Assembly: GCF_003337575.1 (NCBI RefSeq) | Contig: NZ_QPJM01000002.1 | Coordinates: 1-64,000 of the forward strand | Length of the DNA stretch: 64,000 bases | Direction of reading: 5' to 3' | Origin: Phyllobacterium bourgognense | GTDB taxonomy: Bacteria; Pseudomonadota; Alphaproteobacteria; Rhizobiales; Rhizobiaceae | Part shown: one piece after another, positions 1 to 10,124 of the stretch | How the letters are laid out: each line of letters begins with the position of its first letter | Numbering within the stretch: the stretch's first letter is position 1 | Position numbers and translations under genes: made by a program | Notes under the pieces: generated by a model | What the model was told of the DNA's origin: nothing | The model's input: only the letters and a program-made list of their open reading frames with translations | Database searches by the model: none

Positions 1-301
1 CGGACTCCAGGCGTTCATCCACTCGCCCTTCGGAACAAGCAGAAGCTGGCCGGCAGGGGGACAACGTTAGCGGGCGGTCTTCGGATCGCATTATTCATCT
101 ACCAAGACGCGCTTCGACGACCGCCCGTCTTCCCACAATGCAAGCAATGGCCAGACTCCGAGGAGGGCGTGGCAAGGGAGACCCTTAACATGGCTCGGAC
201 ACCTGAAATAAGCCGCCATCCATTGCCACAGGAGCCCCTTTCGCCTACATACGGCGCAAATTCATGTCCCTAAAATCCCGAACATCGGAGTGACGCGCGT
301 T
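1..301. other. Non-coding left edge, no supported gene
   Basis: I see no complete gene here. One plus-strand frame is open from the window edge to about 273, but it has no convincing start and its composition is not protein-like. A 9-bp perfect inverted repeat (CGGGCGGTC at 71-79, GACCGCCCG at 119-127) encloses a 39-base loop. It could be a leader or terminator of an upstream gene outside the window. The promoter of ettA should lie in this stretch, but I cannot place it with confidence. Confidence 0.4.
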
Positions 302-1951
302 ATGGCACGCCAATTCATCTATCATATGGCCGGCCTGAACAAGGCATATGGAACCAAGAAGGTTCTTGAAAACATTCATCTTTCTTTCTACCCCGATGCC
401 AAGATCGGTATCCTCGGACCGAACGGTGCCGGTAAGTCGACGATCCTGAAGATCATGGCCGGTATGGACAGAGAATATACGGGCGAGGCCTGGCTGGCTG
501 AGGGCGCGACAGTTGGTTATCTCGCTCAGGAGCCTGTTCTCGATCCGACGAAGGATGTCATGGGCAACGTCATGGACGGGGTTGCCGACAAGAAGGCCAT
601 TCTCGACCGCTACAATGAAGTCATGATGAATTATTCCGACGAGACCGCCGACGAGGGCGCAAAGTTGCAGGATATCATCGATTCCAAGAACCTCTGGGAC
701 CTGGAATCGCAGGTCGAGATGGCCATGGAAGCTTTGCGCTGCCCGCCTGGAGACAGCGAGGTAACCAACCTTTCCGGTGGTGAACGCCGCCGCGTGGCTC
801 TATGCCGTCTGTTGCTGTCGCAGCCGGACCTCTTGCTCCTTGACGAGCCGACCAACCATCTGGATGCGGAAACCACCGCGTGGCTGGAAAAGCACCTGCG
901 CGAATACAAGGGTTCGGTGTTGCTGATCACCCACGATCGTTACTTCCTCGACAATGTCACCGGGTGGATTCTCGAACTCGATCGCGGTCGCGGAATTCCC
1001 TACGAAGGCAACTATTCGGCCTATCTCGGTGCCAAGGCCAAGCGCATGCAGCAGGAAGGCCGCGAGGACGACTCGCGCCAGAAAGCTCTGGAACGCGAGC
1101 GGGAATGGATTTCGGCAAGCCCCAAGGCGCGTCAGGCGAAGTCGAAAGCGCGTATCAAGGCCTATGACGCCTTGGTCGATGCGGCCAATGATCAGCGGCC
1201 AGGCGATGCACAGATTCTCATTCCGGCAGGCGAGCGCCTTGGTCAGGTAGTGATCGAGGCCGAAGGTCTCACCAAATCCTTCGGGGATAAACTGCTCATC
1301 GAAGACCTTACATTCAAGCTGCCGCCCGGTGGCATTGTCGGCATTATCGGTCCCAACGGCGCAGGTAAAACCACCCTGTTCAAGATGATCACCGGACAGG
1401 AAAAGCCTGATTCCGGATCCATCCGCATCGGTGAAACCGTGCATCTTGGCTATGTCGATCAGAGCCGCGATCATCTGAAGGCGGACAAGAACGTCTGGGA
1501 AGAAATTTCGGGCGGCAACGAAATCATCAAGCTCGGCAAGTACGAGATGAACTCCCGGGCCTATGTCTCGGCGTTCAACTTCAAGGGCGGCGATCAGCAG
1601 CAGAAGGTCGGCAATCTCTCCGGCGGTCAGCGTAATCGCGTGCATCTCGCCAAGATGCTGCAGGCTGGTGGCAATGTTCTTCTGCTCGATGAGCCCACCA
1701 ACGATCTCGACACCGAAACATTGGCGGCGCTTGAGGACGCGCTGGAAAAATATGCAGGCTGCGCCGTGATCATCAGCCATGATCGCATGTTCCTCGACCG
1801 GCTCGCGACGCATATCCTCGCATTCGAAGGCGACAGTCATGTGGAATGGTTCGAAGGCAATTTCGAGGACTACGAGAACGACAAGATCCGCCGCCTTGGC
1901 CCGGACAGCGTCAACCCGAAGCGTCCCAGCTACAAGCCGCTAACTCGATAA
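302..1951 (+). CDS. ettA: ABC-F ATPase EttA (energy-dependent translational throttle)
   Basis: Soluble ABC-F protein of 549 residues. The family binds the ribosomal E site and gates entry into elongation according to the ATP/ADP ratio. Two ABC domains are visible. The first has Walker A GPNGAGKST at about residues 39-47, signature LSGGE and DEPTNHLD. The second has Walker A GPNGAGKTT near residue 350, LSGGQ and DEPTNDLD. The two domains are joined by the family's charged linker. There are no membrane segments, which argues against a transporter. The N-terminus (MARQFIYHM) matches the EttA type rather than Uup or YheS. I chose the ATG at 302 over the in-frame GTG at 290 because family members start with this motif. 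It is transcribed alone and ends in a hairpin terminator. Confidence 0.95.
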   Translation: MARQFIYHMAGLNKAYGTKKVLENIHLSFYPDAKIGILGPNGAGKSTILKIMAGMDREYTGEAWLAEGATVGYLAQEPVLDPTKDVMGNVMDGVADKKAILDRYNEVMMNYSDETADEGAKLQDIIDSKNLWDLESQVEMAMEALRCPPGDSEVTNLSGGERRRVALCRLLLSQPDLLLLDEPTNHLDAETTAWLEKHLREYKGSVLLITHDRYFLDNVTGWILELDRGRGIPYEGNYSAYLGAKAKRMQQEGREDDSRQKALEREREWISASPKARQAKSKARIKAYDALVDAANDQRPGDAQILIPAGERLGQVVIEAEGLTKSFGDKLLIEDLTFKLPPGGIVGIIGPNGAGKTTLFKMITGQEKPDSGSIRIGETVHLGYVDQSRDHLKADKNVWEEISGGNEIIKLGKYEMNSRAYVSAFNFKGGDQQQKVGNLSGGQRNRVHLAKMLQAGGNVLLLDEPTNDLDTETLAALEDALEKYAGCAVIISHDRMFLDRLATHILAFEGDSHVEWFEGNFEDYENDKIRRLGPDSVNPKRPSYKPLTR

Positions 1952-1953
1952 AC

Positions 1954-1993
1954 GGTAATGGGAGGCGGAGACGTTCTCCCATCACCATTTTTG
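1954..1993 (+). terminator. Rho-independent terminator of ettA
   Basis: GGTAATGGGAG (1954-1964) pairs with CTCCCATCACC (1976-1986) with one mismatch in 11. The stem is followed by A and a run of five T at 1988-1992. It begins two bases after the ettA stop codon. Confidence 0.75.
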
Positions 1994-2070
1994 ACGAACC
2001 CATCAGGCTTATTTGCTGGTTTTCGTGGCCTGAATTTCTAGTATGCGGGGAATCTTCACGGAGTGGCGCA

Positions 2071-2679
2071 ATGACTGACCTGTTTGAAACCGGAACCGAA
2101 ATACTCCCTTCACGCAAGCTGAGCGGGCGGGTAAGGGGACTGTTCGAAGCTCTCGCAGGCGACTTTGTTACGACGCCTGCAGCGTCCCTTGAGCTCACGT
2201 TCGATGGCATCGTTGGCGATTTTCATGCTGGTCCGACGCGCAAATCCGGCGGGCGTGAGCCCTGGTATCCGCGCGGAACGGAAATGCGCAACGAGCGCCA
2301 GCTTTCCATTCTCGCATCGGACGAGCTAGAGGATGTCGCTGCTGGCATGGGATTGTCTGATCTGAAGGCTGAATGGATCGGCGGCAACATGGTCATTGAC
2401 GGTATTCCGTCGCTTTCGATGCTGCCGCCACGGACGCTGATGTTCTTCGAAGGAGGCGTCACTTTGAGGGTGGACGGGCAGAATGCCCCCTGCAAGGTAG
2501 CGGGGCGCTCCATCGGCGAACATGCAGACACCGAAGATCATACGACGACAGCGCTCGATTTCGTCAGGGTCTCGAAACGCCTGCGCGGCATCGTCGCCTG
2601 GGTCGAGAAACCGGGCACCATTCGTGCCGGTGAAAAAGTCGATGTACGGGTTCCTGAGCAATGGATTTATCCGATCTAA
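2071..2679 (+). CDS. MOSC domain protein
   Basis: Protein of 202 residues of the MOSC superfamily (the C-terminal domain of molybdenum cofactor sulfurase). These proteins bind Moco or carry sulfur to metalloclusters; the substrate here is unknown. The family-type pattern is visible: GIVGDFHAG near residue 50, NERQLSILA near 75, and a C-terminal stretch with NAPCKVAGRS containing the single candidate cysteine. The open frame extends upstream into ettA, but the ATG at 2071 preceded by GGAG gives the normal family length. It stands alone between ettA and the cobalamin riboswitch. Confidence 0.8.
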   Translation: MTDLFETGTEILPSRKLSGRVRGLFEALAGDFVTTPAASLELTFDGIVGDFHAGPTRKSGGREPWYPRGTEMRNERQLSILASDELEDVAAGMGLSDLKAEWIGGNMVIDGIPSLSMLPPRTLMFFEGGVTLRVDGQNAPCKVAGRSIGEHADTEDHTTTALDFVRVSKRLRGIVAWVEKPGTIRAGEKVDVRVPEQWIYPI

Positions 2680-2717
2680 GGCTTGCGCCAAGAGCTTTTC
2701 TATGGCGAATGGACTGA

Positions 2718-2872
2718 AGGTCCGGTGCCTGCTCGTTGCGGGAGAATCGGGAAGCCGGTGAGAATCCGGCACGTGCCCAACGCTGTAAAGGGGATGGGCC
2801 GCGCAGATGCCACGGATATACCGGAAGGCGCGCGGTTCAGATGAACCTCAGTCAGAAGACCGGCCGGACCTC
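2718..2872 (+). promoter_or_regulatory. Cobalamin (adenosylcobalamin) riboswitch upstream of bluB
   Basis: The conserved core GGGAAGCCGGTGAGAATCCG starts at 2749, and AGTCAGAAGACC lies at 2849-2860, with GCCACGG between them, in the expected order and spacing for the B12 riboswitch. It ends about 60 bases before bluB, which makes the lower ligand of B12. By family knowledge, binding of adenosylcobalamin would shut off the downstream gene. The outer boundaries are approximate. Confidence 0.93.
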
Positions 2873-2881
2873 ATAGCTTAA

Positions 2882-3932
<1,051 letters not shown>

Positions 3933-4022
3933 GCGGATTCCTTGCGTGATTCTTCCCTGTATTTCAAACGCGGCAAAATTTGTCGTCAACGGCAAAAACA
4001 ACTTGCCAAAATTTGATTTCTC

Positions 4023-4042
4023 ACATAAACATATCTTTATGT
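4023..4042. promoter_or_regulatory. 20-bp palindromic operator before the ArsR-methyltransferase/metF operon
   Basis: ACATAAA (4023-4029) and TTTATGT (4036-4042) are perfect inverted arms, and 18 of 20 positions are symmetric. It ends 5 bases before the GAGG ribosome-binding site of an ArsR-type regulator. This is the expected place and form of an autoregulatory operator. Binding by that regulator is inferred. Confidence 0.6.
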
Positions 4043-4057
4043 CTTTTGAGGTGAATG

Positions 4058-5065
4058 ATGGACAAGCGTGATCTCAATCTTGATCTGATGGTTGATACGT
4101 TGAAGGCAGCGGCCGAGCCAAGCCGTCTGCGCATTCTGGCGCTCTTGTCGCGCGGCGACCTGACAGTTTCAGACCTTACGACTATTCTCGGCCAGTCACA
4201 GCCACGTGTGTCACGCCACCTCAAGCTCCTGTTCGAAGCAAGCCTCATCAACCGTTATCAGGAAGGTTCCTGGGCTTATTTCCGTTTGGCAGAATCGCTG
4301 ATCGTCGGCGACATCGCGCGCTCTCTTCTGGATCGCCTCGACAATGCCGATCCGCTGCTGGAGCGTGATCTTGAGCGCCTTTCGTCGGTGAAGCTGCAGC
4401 GCCGTGAGCGTGCGGCTGCTTACTTCAGCGCCAATGCCACCAGCTGGGACGCGATCCGTTCCCTGCATGTCCCGGATGGCGCTGTAGAAGATGCGCTGAT
4501 TAAAATCGTCGGTCGCAAGCCTTTCCAGGCCATGCTTGACGTTGGGACTGGCACGGGCCGTCTGCTCGAACTCTTCGCACCGCTTTATGTGCGCGGTGTT
4601 GGCATCGACATCAATCGCGACATGCTGACAATTGCCCGTTCAAACCTTGACCGCGATGGGATTACCAACGCGCAGGTTCGCCACGGCGATGTCTACTCGC
4701 TGCCGGTCGATCGGGAATCCTTCGATCTCGTAACCATTCACCAGGTCCTGCACTTTCTGGATAATCCGGCGGAAGCAATCCGCGAAGCGGCGCGCGCGTT
4801 GCGGGCGGGCGGGCGAATGTTGATCGTCGATTTTGCCCCGCATGAGCTTGAGTTCCTGCGTGATGATCATGCGCATGTGCGTCTTGGGTTCAACAACGGC
4901 CAGATGCGCGACTGGCTGACCGATGCCGGTTTGATGCTTGAAGAGAGCCGCGATCTAGAACCGAAGGGCGATGACAAACTGACCGTCAAATTGTGGCTGG
5001 CTCGCGACCCACGCCTGCTGATCGCCGATCCCGATTTAACCTCCCGCATCACGGAGAGCGTATAA
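4058..5065 (+). CDS. ArsR-family regulator fused to a SAM-dependent methyltransferase
   Basis: Two-domain protein of 335 residues. Residues about 10-95 form an ArsR winged helix (KAAAEPSRLRILALL, then the recognition-helix segment QSQPRVSRHLKLL). Residues about 140-310 form a class I methyltransferase with the SAM loop LDVGTGTGRLLEL. In alphaproteobacteria this fusion sits beside methionine-cycle genes and is thought to sense S-adenosylmethionine or S-adenosylhomocysteine; that role is inferred here from its overlap (TAATG) with metF. The ATG at 4058 was preferred to 4055 because GAGG at 4048-4051 then lies at normal spacing. Confidence 0.88.
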   Translation: MDKRDLNLDLMVDTLKAAAEPSRLRILALLSRGDLTVSDLTTILGQSQPRVSRHLKLLFEASLINRYQEGSWAYFRLAESLIVGDIARSLLDRLDNADPLLERDLERLSSVKLQRRERAAAYFSANATSWDAIRSLHVPDGAVEDALIKIVGRKPFQAMLDVGTGTGRLLELFAPLYVRGVGIDINRDMLTIARSNLDRDGITNAQVRHGDVYSLPVDRESFDLVTIHQVLHFLDNPAEAIREAARALRAGGRMLIVDFAPHELEFLRDDHAHVRLGFNNGQMRDWLTDAGLMLEESRDLEPKGDDKLTVKLWLARDPRLLIADPDLTSRITESV

Positions 5066-5994
5066 TGAGTATTTTCCGCCAGTCCCGCCGTTCGGATCTT
5101 GGGTCAAATATCCGGGTTTCATTCGAATTCTTCCCGCCGAAGACCGAAGTCATGGAAGAGCGGCTCTGGGAAACGGTGACTCGTCTAGCACCGCTCAATC
5201 CCGAATTCGTGTCAGTGACTTATGGCGCCGGTGGCACCACACGGGAACGTACTGCCCGTACGATCAAGCGCATTTTGACAGAAACCGACGTCAATGCCGC
5301 CGCCCATCTGACTTGCGTCGATGCGACGAAGGAGGAGGTGGATACGGTTGTGCGCGAATTTGCCGCCATGGGCGTCAAGCGCTTTGTGGCGTTGCGCGGC
5401 GATCCGGCCGGTGGCGTTGGCGCGCACTACAAACCAACTCCAGGTGGTTATGAGAACGGCGCCGAGCTGGTTGCTGGGCTCAAAGCCTTCGCGGACTTCG
5501 ACATTTCCGTCTCCGCGTATCCGGAAAAGCATCCGGAAAGTCCAGATTTTGCCACGGATATCGACATGCTGAAGCGCAAGGTTGATAATGGCGCGACGCG
5601 GGCGATCACGCAGTTCTTTTTCGAAAACGATCTTTATGAACGTTACGTTGAAAAGGTTCGCCGCGCTGGCATCTATATTCCGATCCTGCCCGGCATATTG
5701 CCGATCCATAATTTCACGCAGGTGACCAATTTTTGCTCGAAGGCCGGAACGCATATTCCCGCATGGCTTGCCGAGCGGTTTGACGGGCTGGACAATGACC
5801 CGCAGACGCATGCCTTGGTCTCATCAGCGGTTGCCGCCGAACAAGTGCTCGATCTGGTCGAGCGCGGTATCCAGGATTTCCATTTCTACACAATGAATCG
5901 GGCTGATCTACCCTTCGCCATCTGTCATTTGATTGGCATTCGTCCTGGTAGCAGCGATACGGTCGAGGCCAATCTGGCTGGCGCTGCCGCCTGA
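5065..5994 (+). CDS. metF: 5,10-methylenetetrahydrofolate reductase MetF
   Basis: FAD enzyme of 309 residues that reduces methylene-THF to methyl-THF for methionine synthesis. The TIM-barrel hallmarks are present: SFEFFPPKT at the N-terminus with the catalytic Glu, VSVTYGAGGTTR near residue 50, ALRGDPAGG near 110, FSVSAYPE-like SVSAYPEKHPE near 150, and TQFFFEND near 185. Its ATG overlaps the stop of the ArsR-methyltransferase by one base, so the two form an operon under the palindromic operator. A hairpin follows its stop codon. Confidence 0.96.
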   Translation: MSIFRQSRRSDLGSNIRVSFEFFPPKTEVMEERLWETVTRLAPLNPEFVSVTYGAGGTTRERTARTIKRILTETDVNAAAHLTCVDATKEEVDTVVREFAAMGVKRFVALRGDPAGGVGAHYKPTPGGYENGAELVAGLKAFADFDISVSAYPEKHPESPDFATDIDMLKRKVDNGATRAITQFFFENDLYERYVEKVRRAGIYIPILPGILPIHNFTQVTNFCSKAGTHIPAWLAERFDGLDNDPQTHALVSSAVAAEQVLDLVERGIQDFHFYTMNRADLPFAICHLIGIRPGSSDTVEANLAGAAA

Positions 5995-6010
5995 ATTCTG
6001 CAACGAAAAC

Positions 6011-6048
6011 GGCCCGGTTGCCATAACCGGGCCGCTACCTATTTTATT
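6011..6048 (+). terminator. Terminator of the ArsR-metF operon
   Basis: GGCCCGGTT (6011-6019) pairs perfectly with AACCGGGCC (6025-6033) around a 5-base loop. A T-rich but interrupted tract follows. It starts 16 bases after the metF stop. Confidence 0.7.
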
Positions 6049-6092
6049 CGCTTAACGGTCAGAGACCATCTTCGTAGCGCTCTTATTTACAA

Positions 6093-6179
6093 TTAGGGGA
6101 TTAGTCCTACGACCATTGCACCAATAAATGCGAACGCTGCACAGATCATAAGGACATTCATCGATCGAGTTAGTCCCAT
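6093..6179 (-). CDS. 28-residue single-pass membrane peptide
   Basis: A mini-gene encoding MGLTRSMNVLMICAAFAF followed by a further hydrophobic stretch to VVGLIP. Almost the whole peptide is one membrane-spanning segment after a short Arg-containing N-terminus. The decisive evidence is a strong Shine-Dalgarno site (AGGAG, 7 bases before the ATG on the minus strand). A longer in-frame extension to 6392 exists but has no membrane or family character. The function is unknown. The AT-rich region 6180-6480 would hold its promoter. Confidence 0.55.
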   Translation of the reverse strand: MGLTRSMNVLMICAAFAFIGAMVVGLIP

Positions 6180-6481
6180 CGCTCGTCTCCTGCAGTTAAC
6201 CCATTTAGCATAGCGCAAATTTGCCACATAAAAAGCCCAAATATTGCGGTCTTGTGACATCGATGATAGAAAATTTTTGCCCTTTAAACCTAAGTTTTTG
6301 AATTTAAACCCATTTAGAGTGGAAAAAATATTGAAATCACGATAAAATGTTCGTCTACGCGGTATATTTTTGCAGTGCAGCAAAAAGGTCACACAGTAGG
6401 GATTGGCTCGAACTTTGCCACAATTAGGCCAGAATTAAGCCGCGGACCCAGAGCTATAGGACTAACGGTATATTGAAAACT
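6180..6481. other. AT-rich intergenic stretch
   Basis: About 300 bases that are clearly richer in A and T than the flanking genes. No gene, hairpin terminator or repeat was recognised. It probably carries the promoter of the 28-residue peptide, reading leftward. Confidence 0.4.
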
Positions 6482-7420
6482 TTAGGCTTTTTGGCGCTTT
6501 TGCAAGGCTGCGGGCAGCCTGCCATCAATCGTCAACAATCCAAGAGCGATCAATGCCATGCCAACGAAGTCCTGAAGTGCGAGCTCTTCGTCAAGAAAAA
6601 TTGTTCCAAGCAGAATAGCGCTGACTGGAACGATCAAAGTGACGAGTGAAGCATTTGTTGCGCCGGCCGTCCGGACGATCGAAAAATAGAGGATATAGGC
6701 GAAAGCGGTCGACAGAAGGCCAAGACCGAGAATGGCCAACCATACACCGGTATCGATGTTCGCTACGGCAGGAGCGCCGTCGTAAATGAGCACCACGGGT
6801 ATCATGATGAGCGTGGATGCGGTCATTTGACCGGTGGACGTTACTGTGGGTGGCACTCCCTTGAAGCGCTTCGCCAGAATGCCGGCAAAAGCATAGGAGA
6901 GGGTGGCGCCGATCACAGCAATTTCAGCCCAAAGCGGACCACCGAGACCCGTGAGAACACCAGGGCCGATCATGATGACGAGCCCGCATATGCCCAGGAG
7001 AATGCCGACAAGTTTGTTGATCGTGATCCTTTCGTCGACCGTAAGGACGGCGGCGACAACGACCGTCCAGATCGGCGTTGTCGCATTGAGGATCGACTCG
7101 ACACCTGCGCCGAGAACTGTCTGCCCGATGAAGAGCAGGGAAAAGGGTATGACGTTCATCAGCAAACCAAGACCGACGAACTCAAATGCATGATCCCGGT
7201 AGTCCCAAAACCGGACGCCGCGGCCAAGCAGGTAGAGATGAAGTGCTAACGCTGCTATCACCACGCGAAAAAGCACCAACGTTAACGGGGGAACCACCTG
7301 AACCGCGACACGCGCAAAAAAGAATGATCCACCCCAGATTGCGCCAAGAAGGAGCAATTGCAACCATGCAAAGCTGGTCATGGCGAGAGGATTGGGCGAC
7401 GTTGTTTGCGCGGTGGACAC
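6482..7420 (-). CDS. EamA/DMT-family inner-membrane transporter
   Basis: Protein of 312 residues with about ten hydrophobic helices arranged as two EamA repeats. The first repeat begins with WLQLLLLGAIWGGSFFFARVA near residue 19 and the second near residue 165 (IAVIGATLSYAFAGILAKRF). This is the drug/metabolite transporter superfamily fold; such proteins export amino acids or other small metabolites, but the substrate cannot be read from the sequence. It is a single gene, divergent from the decarboxylase at 7544, so they share a 120-base promoter region. Confidence 0.85.
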   Translation of the reverse strand: MSTAQTTSPNPLAMTSFAWLQLLLLGAIWGGSFFFARVAVQVVPPLTLVLFRVVIAALALHLYLLGRGVRFWDYRDHAFEFVGLGLLMNVIPFSLLFIGQTVLGAGVESILNATTPIWTVVVAAVLTVDERITINKLVGILLGICGLVIMIGPGVLTGLGGPLWAEIAVIGATLSYAFAGILAKRFKGVPPTVTSTGQMTASTLIMIPVVLIYDGAPAVANIDTGVWLAILGLGLLSTAFAYILYFSIVRTAGATNASLVTLIVPVSAILLGTIFLDEELALQDFVGMALIALGLLTIDGRLPAALQKRQKA

Positions 7421-7543
7421 GGATAGATCCTTTCGACAGTGCTGTCTGATAAGGTTTTTAGCTGTTCACCGGTATAAAACCACCCGATTCCAGCTACGAG
7501 AAACCGACTTTCGTCTGTCACCTGTCCTTGATAAGAGTTTTGC

Positions 7544-8788
7544 ATGACGCAGAACAAAACGATGCAACGATTCGCCTCGGCCCGTGAAGCCGCGCTTACC
7601 CTGCGGCCGGATCAGCCAGTCTACTGCTTTCGGCCGCAAGTTCTGATCGATGACGCGCACCAGTTCATGAAGATGTTCCCGGGCGAGACTGCTTATGCGG
7701 TCAAGACCAATGGCGAAAATCTTGTGCTCGAAACGCTGGCACGCAATGGCATCAGCGTTTTCGATGTGGCATCCCCGGGAGAGTTCGAAGCAGTGCGCAA
7801 GGTCGCACCGGATGCGCAGATGCTCTATATGCACCCGATCAAGGCGCAGTCGGATATTCGCCTGGCTCTCGAAACCTATGGCATTCGTGTTATGGCAGTG
7901 GACCATGAGGATGAGATCGCCAAGGTAACCCGAATTGTGCGTGCACTGGATATCGATCCAGCCAGCATAACGCTGTACGTACGGCTGCAAACCAAGGGAC
8001 ATGCGGCTTACGAACTGTCCAAGAAATTCGGCGCGGCTCCAGCACATGCGGTGGAGCTGCTGCAGCGTGCCCACAAGATCGGCTACATGGTTGGCCTGTG
8101 TTTTCATGTTGGCAGCCAGATCGAGGATCCCGACACCTATGAGCGCGCCTTGAGCTCGGCTGATTGGGTACGCAACCGCGCCGGGGTTCCTCTGGCGGGT
8201 CTCGACGTCGGGGGTGGCTTTCCCGCTGAGTATGGACATGACCCGAAACGCAAGCATGTCGAGATGCCTTCGCTTGGCCAACTGATGTCGCGACTGCGAG
8301 GCGATATCAAGGAGTATGGTTTTGGTGATTTGCCCCTCGTGGCAGAGCCGGGCCGGGTCATCGTCGCTCGGGCGTTTTCATTGATCGTGCGTGTTCTTTT
8401 ACGCAAGGGCAGACGGCTCTACATAAATGACGGAATCTGGGCGTCGCTGTCGGATTCGTGGACCGGCAAGATCACGCTGCCTGCTCGGTTCATCCCCGAT
8501 CCGGCCAAAAAGCACCGCAATGGCGATCCGAAGGAAATTGTGCCGTTCCGGGTGTGCGGCGCGACGTGCGACTCCGTCGATATCCTGTCACGCCCGTTCT
8601 GGTTGCCGGAAACGGTCGACACTGGCGACTGGATCGAGATCGGTAATATCGGTGCTTACTCGCTGTCGCTGCGCACCCGATTCAACGGCTTTTACCCCGA
8701 CACGTTCGTCGAGGTGGAGACGCCCTTCGATGAAGGCGATCGACCAGAAGGTTTTGCCTCACTCGAGACGATGGCGCCTGCGCAGTAG
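7544..8788 (+). CDS. Type III PLP-dependent decarboxylase (ornithine/lysine decarboxylase-like)
   Basis: Fold-type III PLP enzyme of 414 residues, the group containing eukaryotic-type ornithine decarboxylase and bacterial lysine/ornithine decarboxylases. The PLP lysine is in AYAVKTN near residue 52. HVGSQIED near 187 corresponds to the family's His stacking on PLP, GGGFP near 225 and EPGR near 268 bind the phosphate, and CGATCDSVD near 345 carries the catalytic Cys and substrate Asp. It would make putrescine or cadaverine. Diaminopimelate decarboxylase is less likely given the motif style. It ends 2 bases from the convergent transglycosylase gene. Confidence 0.82.
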   Translation: MTQNKTMQRFASAREAALTLRPDQPVYCFRPQVLIDDAHQFMKMFPGETAYAVKTNGENLVLETLARNGISVFDVASPGEFEAVRKVAPDAQMLYMHPIKAQSDIRLALETYGIRVMAVDHEDEIAKVTRIVRALDIDPASITLYVRLQTKGHAAYELSKKFGAAPAHAVELLQRAHKIGYMVGLCFHVGSQIEDPDTYERALSSADWVRNRAGVPLAGLDVGGGFPAEYGHDPKRKHVEMPSLGQLMSRLRGDIKEYGFGDLPLVAEPGRVIVARAFSLIVRVLLRKGRRLYINDGIWASLSDSWTGKITLPARFIPDPAKKHRNGDPKEIVPFRVCGATCDSVDILSRPFWLPETVDTGDWIEIGNIGAYSLSLRTRFNGFYPDTFVEVETPFDEGDRPEGFASLETMAPAQ

Positions 8789-8790
8789 GA

Positions 8791-10005
8791 TTAGAGCTTG
8801 CCGAGAAGCTCCGGGGTCGGCCACGCATCGGCGGGCAGACCGAGGCGAATCTGTTCGTCGCGTACCGCATCGCGGGTAAGAATGCCGAATACGCCATCGA
8901 TCTTCGGGCCCATGTCGTGGCCGCGCGCTGCAAGTTTGTTCTGCAATTCCTTCATTTGCTCGGGATTGAGCCCGGCTTCAGGATTGGTTGGCTCAAGCGG
9001 ACCTGCTCCGGCCAGGCGGGTAGCAAAATAGGCTGCTGTCGTGGCGTAGATGATCGATTTGTTCCATTCGACGAAAATGTCGAAATTTGCATAGGAAAGG
9101 AAAGCGGGGCCCTTGCGGCCCATCGGAAGTAGCAGCGAGGCATCGCCATCGTCGGGACCGAGCGGTCCTTTCATACCGGTAACGCCCCAAGCGGCCCATT
9201 TGGAGTGGGGCAGACGGTTGGTGCGCATGGCATTTTCCCAAGGCAGCTCCTGTGTGAGCTTTACTTCCTCCAGCCACGGCTCACCCTTGCGCCAGCCCAG
9301 ATCATGCATCACACGAGCAGCGGTCATGATCGCATCTGGTGCGCTGTGCTTCAGATCGACCTTGCCATCGCCATCACCGTCGACGCCGCGCTCGAGATAA
9401 TCGGTTGGCAGCATCTGCATCTGACCGATCTCGCCAGCCCAGGCGCCGGTCGTCTTGGCGTCGACGACACCGCTGTCAAAAAGCTTTAGAAGCGCGATCA
9501 ACTGCGGGCGGAAAAGTTCTGGCCGGCGGCAATCGAATGAGAGCGTCAGGAGTGCGTTCAATGTATCGAAATCGCCCTGAACCGCACCGAAATCCGTTTC
9601 AAGACCCCAGAATGCTGCGATCACCGGTCCTGGAACGCCGTACTCAGCTTCTGCCTTGGCAAAGGTATCAGCATACTTCTTGAGGTTCGCCGCGCCCTGT
9701 TTCAAACGGTAGTCGGACACCATGCGCGAGGAGAAAGTGAGGAAAGTCTGATTGAAGACGCCTTGGGCGCGGTCGCGCTCCAGTACCTTGTCATCCATCG
9801 AGGCCTTGAGAAGCTCACCCAAGCCCTTATCGCTTACACCGGCTGCTTTTGCCTCGGCGATCAGTCCATTGAACCACGGCTCCAGATCGCCCCCGCATGC
9901 TGGCTTCGCCACTACCGGTTGCGTCGGCGCTACCTGATCCAGGGCACGGGCAGTGCTGGATAGGGCAAAAAGGCTGACGGCAAGTGCAATCGATAGTTTG
10001 GTCAT
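8791..10005 (-). CDS. MltB-type lytic murein transglycosylase with C-terminal peptidoglycan-binding domain
   Basis: Exported protein of 404 residues. The N-terminus (MTKLSIALAVSLFALSSTARA) is a signal peptide. A transglycosylase domain of the MltB family follows, with the catalytic Glu in AAFWGLETDFG near residue 125 and EIGQMQMLPTDYL near 190. The last about 60 residues (LNPEQMKELQNKLAARGHDMGP) form a PG_binding_1 repeat. It cleaves glycan strands to 1,6-anhydro-muropeptides in the periplasm, which the AmpD-like amidase at 19938 could process further. The ATG at 10005 was chosen because it gives a clean signal peptide. Confidence 0.9.
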   Translation of the reverse strand: MTKLSIALAVSLFALSSTARALDQVAPTQPVVAKPACGGDLEPWFNGLIAEAKAAGVSDKGLGELLKASMDDKVLERDRAQGVFNQTFLTFSSRMVSDYRLKQGAANLKKYADTFAKAEAEYGVPGPVIAAFWGLETDFGAVQGDFDTLNALLTLSFDCRRPELFRPQLIALLKLFDSGVVDAKTTGAWAGEIGQMQMLPTDYLERGVDGDGDGKVDLKHSAPDAIMTAARVMHDLGWRKGEPWLEEVKLTQELPWENAMRTNRLPHSKWAAWGVTGMKGPLGPDDGDASLLLPMGRKGPAFLSYANFDIFVEWNKSIIYATTAAYFATRLAGAGPLEPTNPEAGLNPEQMKELQNKLAARGHDMGPKIDGVFGILTRDAVRDEQIRLGLPADAWPTPELLGKL

Positions 10006-10124
10006 AAGGAAAATCTCATTGATAACGGTCGCGTATTCACTACACGCGGGATTTTTCCTGCTAATGCACGAATATATGGATGGCGTGAAGTCAAAGAAGT
10101 GCGAGAAAACACTCGCGCTGAGCT

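Noticed and set aside
800-1840. 346-codon antisense frame inside ettA
   Set aside because: It lies fully within a well-supported ABC-F gene, has no start signal or family features, and reflects codon bias in a GC-rich genome.
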